A DNA stretch of 9,729 nt from JADLDV01 sp964546355 (GTDB taxonomy: Bacteria; Patescibacteriota; Minisyncoccia; Phycocordibacterales; UBA9973), in the NCBI GenBank assembly GCA_964546355.1, contig CAZJJM010000020.1, positions 1-9,729 on the forward strand, written 5' to 3'. The position numbers were made by a program, and so were the translations under genes. The notes below the pieces were generated by a model. The model did not search any database and had not been told where the DNA came from. It saw nothing but the letters and a program-made list of their open reading frames with translations. Below, in pieces: positions 6,081 to 9,729 of the stretch (positions are counted from its first letter, which is position 1; every line of letters begins with the position of its first letter).

Positions 6081-6713
6081 TTATTGTACCGATATTTTCC
6101 CTGTATATCCTTTACCCTTAATTATTGTCTGATAAACATACATTCCTGGAGAAAAATCTTCCTTGTGTATTTCACTTATACCGTCAGTGATTGGTAATGT
6201 TTTTACCAAATTTCCAATCATATTGTATACGTGTATTTCTCCATTTTGAGTAAATGGCGAAACAGTAATACGTGATATATTTTGAACTGGGTTTGGTGTA
6301 ACTGTAATTTTAGGGGTAACATCTAACTTTTCAACTGCAGTTACAGTACAAGGAATCGTAGTAAACACTAAAACTGTTCCATAATAGAAGAAGCCTGAGC
6401 TATGTTTTACAACGGCTCTAAAATAATAGGTGCTATCGCAATATAATCCTGTAAGAGTATCAGAAAAATATGCCATTGCAGAAGTCATTATCTGTATTGT
6501 TGTAGATGATAGTGCGCTTGGAGACAAACCGTATTCAAACCACACGGTAACTGTATCATTAGTGCCATTGTTTGCATACATACCATTTAAAACAATAGTA
6601 GATTGTGTTACGTTGTTTGGTGACACAGTACTAACGATTAATGATTGCGCATGTGCAACATAATTACTGAAAAGTATTATGGTAATAACCATAAAAAGAA
6701 TAGATTTTTTCAT
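6081..6713 (-). CDS. Secreted Fn3-like protein with a T9SS type A-like C-terminal sorting domain
   Basis: Probable small surface or exported protein. Residues 1-22 are a Sec signal peptide ending YVAHA before QS. Residues 25-118 look like a fibronectin-III-type beta sandwich (VWFEYGLSPSAL ... LTGLYCDSTYYFRAVVKHSSG ... VLVFTT), a repeat style I associate with Parcubacteria surface proteins. C92 and C122 could pair. Residues 135-210 match the layout of the Bacteroidota type 9 secretion sorting domain: ITVTPNP (136-142), EIHVYNMIGNLVKTL (159-173), and FSPGMYVYQTIIKGKGYTGKISVQ at the end (187-210). That domain is normally read by an outer-membrane machine absent from monoderm-like CPR cells, so its role here is unclear. 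It may be transferred DNA or a reused adhesion module. It is monocistronic, with a strong promoter and a structured leader; no Shine-Dalgarno sequence is seen. Confidence 0.75.
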   Translation of the reverse strand: MKKSILFMVITIILFSNYVAHAQSLIVSTVSPNNVTQSTIVLNGMYANNGTNDTVTVWFEYGLSPSALSSTTIQIMTSAMAYFSDTLTGLYCDSTYYFRAVVKHSSGFFYYGTVLVFTTIPCTVTAVEKLDVTPKITVTPNPVQNISRITVSPFTQNGEIHVYNMIGNLVKTLPITDGISEIHKEDFSPGMYVYQTIIKGKGYTGKISVQ

Positions 6714-6721
6714 TTTTATTT

Positions 6722-6777
6722 AGATTAAAGAGGTTATCACAAATTCCGAATAGAATCTCTGACAACCCTTCTAATCT
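6722..6777 (-). promoter_or_regulatory. Long hairpin in the 5' leader of the sorting-domain protein mRNA
   Basis: In minus-strand RNA the arms 6760-6777 and 6722-6739 pair over 18 positions (14 Watson-Crick, 3 G-U, 1 A-C mismatch). After one G-G mismatch the stem continues for six more pairs (one G-U) to a six-base loop. It ends eight bases before the ATG at 6713. The G-U pairs become A-C mismatches on the plus strand, so the structure favours the mRNA sense. It matches no riboswitch or leader class I recognise. It could protect the mRNA or control ribosome access. Confidence 0.55.
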
Positions 6778-6803
6778 TTTTTTGAAGAACTAACTATATT
6801 TAT

Positions 6804-6832
6804 ATAATAGCATATTAAAATATAAAAGTCAA
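6804..6832 (-). promoter_or_regulatory. Strong promoter of the sorting-domain protein gene
   Basis: TTGACT (6827-6832), a 17-base spacer and TGC plus TATTAT (6804-6809) give a near-consensus extended -10 promoter. The -10 ends 90 bases before the ATG at 6713, so this transcript has a leader of about 83 bases, unlike the other promoters here. Four bases of the -35 belong to the base of the preceding terminator stem. Confidence 0.7.
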
Positions 6833-6866
6833 TACCCTATACATTGTTTAATATATAGGGTATTGA
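6824..6866 (-). terminator. Terminator after the FAD-dehydrogenase gene
   Basis: A perfect 13-base-pair stem (6829-6841 against 6854-6866) with a 12-base loop is followed on the minus strand by CTTTTATATTTT. It lies about 30 bases after the dehydrogenase TAA and closes the aldolase/membrane-protein/dehydrogenase group. Its 3' arm overlaps the -35 of the next gene. Confidence 0.78.
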
Positions 6867-6897
6867 GCTTGATTTTTAAGGTTTTTTATAGAAAACT

Positions 6898-8559
6898 TTA
6901 ACTCCCATGCTCTTTTGAATGGTCATTTTTGATCAAATGAGCTCGAATATATTCTTTTGTACCACCTACTTTCTTGCCAGGATTAAAGATATTTTTCGGA
7001 TCAAACATATCTTTCACGTCTTTAAATAATCCACATATATGTTCTCCGTACATTTGTTCCAGATACGGTGTACGAATAATCCCGTCATTATGTTCAGCTG
7101 TAATAGATCCATGATACGAAAGCACGAGATCATACACCTTCTGTGAAAGATCTAAAATCACATCCCCAGAAAGTGGACTATCGAGATCCATAAGTGGAAT
7201 GATATGGAAATTGCCATTCCCTGCATGACCTGCAATGGTATAGACGAGATTGTATTCTGCGATCAATACTTCGAGCTTCGGGAGAAATTCTGGAAGTACA
7301 CTTGGTGACACGATGACATCATCTATGAATGGTGCAGTGCGCTTGCCTTGAACATGTTTGCGGAGCATATTGAAACTTTCTCGACGAATTTTCCAATACT
7401 TTTCGGCTTCGGCACTATTGCGTGCAATACGAGTCTTGTATCCAAACACATTGACTGCATCTTGAACTTTACGTAACTTTTCTGCAACTTCTTGCTCGGT
7501 AACACCTGATATTTCAACAAGTAAAATAAGTTTCGGCACACCACCAGTCAGCATCATCCATGCTTCTGGAATAAATCTAAAACCTAATTTAATCGCACCC
7601 CAAAAACCAAGCTGTTTAAAGAAATCAAAAAAGAATCTCACAGCAAGCTTCATGCTATAGTCATCGTATGATTCCAGACTATCAGGACCAAATGGCATAA
7701 TCGTTTTCACGATATCACCAAGTCGAGTGATATCCGGCATAAATATCGCAAGTACATTTTCATACGGAGCAATAGGAACGAGACGGAATGTGATTTGTGT
7801 CACAATACCCAATGTTCCCTGTGAACCAACAATAAGTCGACAAAGGTCGAAAACTTCCGTCTGTTTATTCCAGACATTCCACAGATAATATCCTGCGGAA
7901 TTCTTGGACACATTCGGTTTTGCATACTCAATCGCTTTTTCATTCTCTTGTATGAGCGCATATAGTTTCTTATACAACTGCCCAAGAAGTGTGGCTTCAT
8001 TCATTGCAGAAGTTAACTCACGGTGCGTCATTGCGTGTATGGTGTATTCGTATCCATCTGAAAGGATTATCTTCAGTGACTCAATGTACTGTTCTGTTTT
8101 TCCATACTTCAATGTTTTTTCTCCACCAGAATTATTACCAACCATTCCACCAACCGCGCAAATATCTTTTGATGCAGTATATGATGGCAACAACACCTCA
8201 TGTTTTAATGTTTCTTTTTCAAAATCACGATAATACACACCTGGCTCAACAACAGCACGAAGTGTATCGACAGAAACAATATTATTCATATATCGAGACA
8301 CATCTACGATAATAGAATTATTAACAGCACCACCAGACATACACGTACCAGCGGCACGCACAGTAAGAGAAAGATTATTTTGAGTATCTTTGTTATCAGT
8401 CACCCATTTTACGAGATTTTGAATATCGGTACTGTCCTTTGGAAATACCACAAGCTCTGGTCGAACTTTAAACAAACTCGCATCATGCGAATAGGTATCG
8501 AGCACTTCTGGAGTATCTTCTATATCCCCTTTAAAAAATTTTTTGATTTCGGATTTCAT
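6898..8559 (-). CDS. FAD-linked 2-hydroxyacid dehydrogenase (GlcD / D-lactate dehydrogenase family)
   Basis: Flavoprotein that oxidises a 2-hydroxyacid such as D-lactate or glycolate to the oxoacid; the substrate is not readable from sequence. The PCMH-type FAD-binding domain covers residues 30-262: VRAAGTCMSGGAV at 67-79, GGMVGNNSGGEKTLKYGKTE at 137-156 and GSQGTLGIVTQITFRLVP at 245-262. The FAD-oxidase C-terminal domain follows, with GHAGNGNFHIIP (444-455), GSITAEHNDGIIRTP (484-498) and MFDPKNIFNPGKKV (518-531). Between them a hydrophobic stretch (about 299-337, FFFDFFKQLGFWGAIKLGFRF) may give membrane contact. At 553 residues it is longer than GlcD (about 500) and lacks the C-terminal iron-sulfur domain of fused forms. 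Its ATG directly follows the TAA of the upstream membrane-protein gene, so translation is probably coupled; GGGGA 9 bases upstream is the only Shine-Dalgarno-like run I noted. Confidence 0.85.
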   Translation of the reverse strand: MKSEIKKFFKGDIEDTPEVLDTYSHDASLFKVRPELVVFPKDSTDIQNLVKWVTDNKDTQNNLSLTVRAAGTCMSGGAVNNSIIVDVSRYMNNIVSVDTLRAVVEPGVYYRDFEKETLKHEVLLPSYTASKDICAVGGMVGNNSGGEKTLKYGKTEQYIESLKIILSDGYEYTIHAMTHRELTSAMNEATLLGQLYKKLYALIQENEKAIEYAKPNVSKNSAGYYLWNVWNKQTEVFDLCRLIVGSQGTLGIVTQITFRLVPIAPYENVLAIFMPDITRLGDIVKTIMPFGPDSLESYDDYSMKLAVRFFFDFFKQLGFWGAIKLGFRFIPEAWMMLTGGVPKLILLVEISGVTEQEVAEKLRKVQDAVNVFGYKTRIARNSAEAEKYWKIRRESFNMLRKHVQGKRTAPFIDDVIVSPSVLPEFLPKLEVLIAEYNLVYTIAGHAGNGNFHIIPLMDLDSPLSGDVILDLSQKVYDLVLSYHGSITAEHNDGIIRTPYLEQMYGEHICGLFKDVKDMFDPKNIFNPGKKVGGTKEYIRAHLIKNDHSKEHGS

Positions 8560-9294
8560 TTATTTTTCCCCATCAATTATTCCAACAACATCCTTTGCAG
8601 AGTTTTCACCAATGAAATTTTCAAACAAATGTAAATTATCTAAATTATGTAGAATAACAATAACTGAAAGAATAGAAACAACAAACGCAGATTTCAACAC
8701 TGAACCAAGAATAAAATCAACTGACGGAATAACAGTTACTGCAATCAAAAGAATAAGCATGAAAAAACAAATCAAAAACCATTGAAATCCAGGAATTCTT
8801 TCTTGAAAAATCATAACCATATTTTTACGAAGAACCTGACAATCACCCATGTTTGTAAGTACCCTTCCGATAGATTGATTACGCAAACTTTCTTGTTTAT
8901 TACTTGCAATTTCTTGCTCTAAAACAGCATGAATACCTGAGATTGTATTAGACTTATTTACAAAATGATAATCCCATCTTTGAGAAGCCAATATCTTTGT
9001 ATAATGGTCCTTTATAATCGTTCCTATCTTTTCTTGCACAACAAGAGAAATATTTCCAGCTACACGATATGTCGAAGACATTTTCCCATCAAACGTACTA
9101 ATGATTTCTCGTATTTTGGTATAACGGTTTCCCTGTCGAGTAATAAAAAATCCTGTGAATATAGAGAAGAAAAATGTTGTGATTGTTATAAAGATTTTAT
9201 CAGTACTTGCTCCGCCGAAATCAAAAGTAAAATAGACCCATGATAAAACAATGAACAATATTAAAAGTAGGAATTGTGTTAGACGTATTTTCAT
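8560..9294 (-). CDS. Four-helix membrane protein of unknown function
   Basis: I do not recognise it with confidence. Hydrophobic segments lie at residues 7-24, 34-52, 171-189 and 192-215. Between the second and third is a soluble part of about 115 residues, rich in charged helix (TKIREIISTFDGKMSS, then VLEQEIASNKQESLRNQSIGRVL). The short C-terminal tail (HNLDNLHLFENFIGENSAKDVVGII) has a conserved-looking Asp/Asn/Glu pattern. Two helices, a soluble domain, then two helices and this tail recall bestrophin-like DUF4239 proteins, but the resemblance is weak. It starts 10 bases after the aldolase stop and its stop abuts the dehydrogenase start. That ties its expression to the dehydrogenase and permits, but does not prove, a shared membrane function. 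It also has a possible promoter of its own. Confidence 0.8.
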   Translation of the reverse strand: MKIRLTQFLLLILFIVLSWVYFTFDFGGASTDKIFITITTFFFSIFTGFFITRQGNRYTKIREIISTFDGKMSSTYRVAGNISLVVQEKIGTIIKDHYTKILASQRWDYHFVNKSNTISGIHAVLEQEIASNKQESLRNQSIGRVLTNMGDCQVLRKNMVMIFQERIPGFQWFLICFFMLILLIAVTVIPSVDFILGSVLKSAFVVSILSVIVILHNLDNLHLFENFIGENSAKDVVGIIDGEK

Positions 9295-9300
9295 AAAATA

Positions 9301-9328
9301 ATTATTACATATGATTAAATAATTTCAA
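9301..9328 (-). promoter_or_regulatory. Possible internal promoter of the membrane-protein gene, leaderless
   Basis: TTGAAA (9323-9328, five of six), a 16-base spacer and TGT plus AATAAT (9301-9306, five of six) overlap the end of the aldolase gene. The -10 ends six bases before the ATG at 9294, the same geometry as the PepSY-like gene. The region is very AT-rich, so a chance match is possible. Confidence 0.4.
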
Positions 9329-9729
9329 TCGTGCTTCGACAATAGCTGATATTGCATCCACTGCAGGAGTGAGGATCTTTGCGGGATTGATTTCATTTGG
9401 GTTCTGTTCAATAAACTGCTCCACGGCATCACGATATGCGAGACGAATTTCTGAATTAATATGAACAACGGAAATACCCGCTTTGATTGCATTGGTAAAA
9501 TCCTCATCTCGAAGTCCAGAACCTCCATGTAATACAAGTGGAATATGTACGGTTTCTTTTATACACTTCACGAGTTCCGCATCAATATGTGGCTTGCCAC
9601 TCTTAATCAATCCATGAATACTCCCGACAGACGGAGCAAAGACATCAACACCAGTCTTATCTACGAAATCTTGCGCATCTTCTGGTGTCGTAAGCACTCC
9701 TGCACCTTCTGGAATATGATCTTTGATAT
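9305..9729 (-). CDS. Class II fructose-bisphosphate aldolase family, 5' part outside window
   Basis: Zinc-dependent cleavage of fructose-1,6-bisphosphate, or a related ketose bisphosphate, in glycolysis/gluconeogenesis. The C-terminal 140 residues are visible; the frame runs open to the right edge (IKDHIPEGAGVLTTPEDAQ), and the GTG at 9697 is an internal valine, not a start. FAPSVGSIHGL carries one zinc-ligand histidine and IPLVLHGGSGLRDED the other, with the phosphate-binding GGSG. VVHINSEIRLAYR corresponds to the N-V-(A/N)-(T/S) substrate-binding strand, and the tail PAKILTPAVDAISAIVEARLKLF is typical of the GatY/KbaY/Fba group. The exact substrate cannot be settled without the N-terminal half. 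It is first in transcription order, followed after 10 bases by the membrane-protein gene. Confidence 0.88.
   Translation of the reverse strand, partial: IKDHIPEGAGVLTTPEDAQDFVDKTGVDVFAPSVGSIHGLIKSGKPHIDAELVKCIKETVHIPLVLHGGSGLRDEDFTNAIKAGISVVHINSEIRLAYRDAVEQFIEQNPNEINPAKILTPAVDAISAIVEARLKLFNHM

Noticed and set aside
6722..6777. Integron attC-like recombination site
   Set aside because: The imperfect palindrome lacks the RYYYAAC and GTTRRRY core sites in the required places.
6722..6783. Plus-strand terminator (hairpin followed by TTTTTTT)
   Set aside because: No plus-strand gene precedes it, and the stem has three extra A-C mismatches in plus-strand RNA, so the minus-strand leader reading fits better.
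7904..8634. Plus-strand open frames opposite the dehydrogenase gene
   Set aside because: They are shadows of a 553-residue gene with clear FAD-binding motifs; the compositions look random.
1419..9307. Recoded UGA (as in Gracilibacteria/Absconditabacteria), suggested by no TGA stop at any of ten gene ends
   Set aside because: All genes read full length under the standard code with no in-frame TGA; nine TAA and one TAG fit simple AT bias.

Overview
All coding capacity I can support lies on the minus strand, so the window reads right to left in the direction of transcription. The DNA is AT-rich with sigma70-type promoters. The gene set suggests a member of the Candidate Phyla Radiation (Patescibacteria, Parcubacteria-like): a short release factor 1, GreA next to LysRS, a coiled-coil plus lytic-transglycosylase wall enzyme, and an Fn3-like secreted protein of the style common in those genomes. 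This assignment is inference, because no rRNA gene is present. I saw no tRNA, rRNA, CRISPR array, insertion sequence or plus-strand gene.

Layout in transcription order. (1) 9729-6898, metabolism and membrane: the C-terminal part of a class II fructose-bisphosphate aldolase (cut by the window edge), a small membrane protein of unknown function, and an FAD-linked 2-hydroxyacid dehydrogenase (GlcD/D-lactate dehydrogenase type). The last two abut exactly (TAAATG). A strong terminator closes the group. (2) 6832-6026: a single secreted protein with an Fn3-like domain and a C-terminal domain resembling the type 9 secretion sorting signal of Bacteroidota. It has the strongest promoter and the only long 5' leader in the window, and that leader folds into one long hairpin. 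(3) 6023-5313: a membrane-anchored protein built like the propeptide (FTP plus PepSY) of thermolysin-type proteases, but without a protease. (4) 5323-4604: ribosomal protein bL25. (5) 4621-2915: a lytic transglycosylase with a PcsB/CwlO-like coiled coil, then ribosomal protein bL31. (6) 2915-1: release factor 1, GreA and LysRS (its last residues lie outside the window), which look like one translation and transcription-fidelity operon.

The most consistent pattern is in transcription and translation signals. At seven starts (greA, prfA, rpmE, the transglycosylase, rplY, the PepSY-like gene and the membrane-protein gene) a -10 box, often of the extended TGn type, ends only 6 to 10 bases before the ATG. 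The predicted transcripts are therefore leaderless or nearly so, and have no room for a Shine-Dalgarno sequence. In three intergenic gaps the -35 box of the next gene lies in, or overlaps, the 3' arm of the previous gene's terminator hairpin, so stop and start signals are fused into one compact element. The leader of the secreted-protein gene is the clear exception.

The genes serve unrelated cellular tasks (translation, wall remodelling, carbon metabolism, surface proteins), so this is a chromosomal stretch and not a dedicated multi-gene system. The candidates for new biology are the leaderless/punctuation architecture, the sorting-domain protein with its structured leader, and the protease-less propeptide protein ending at an amber codon.
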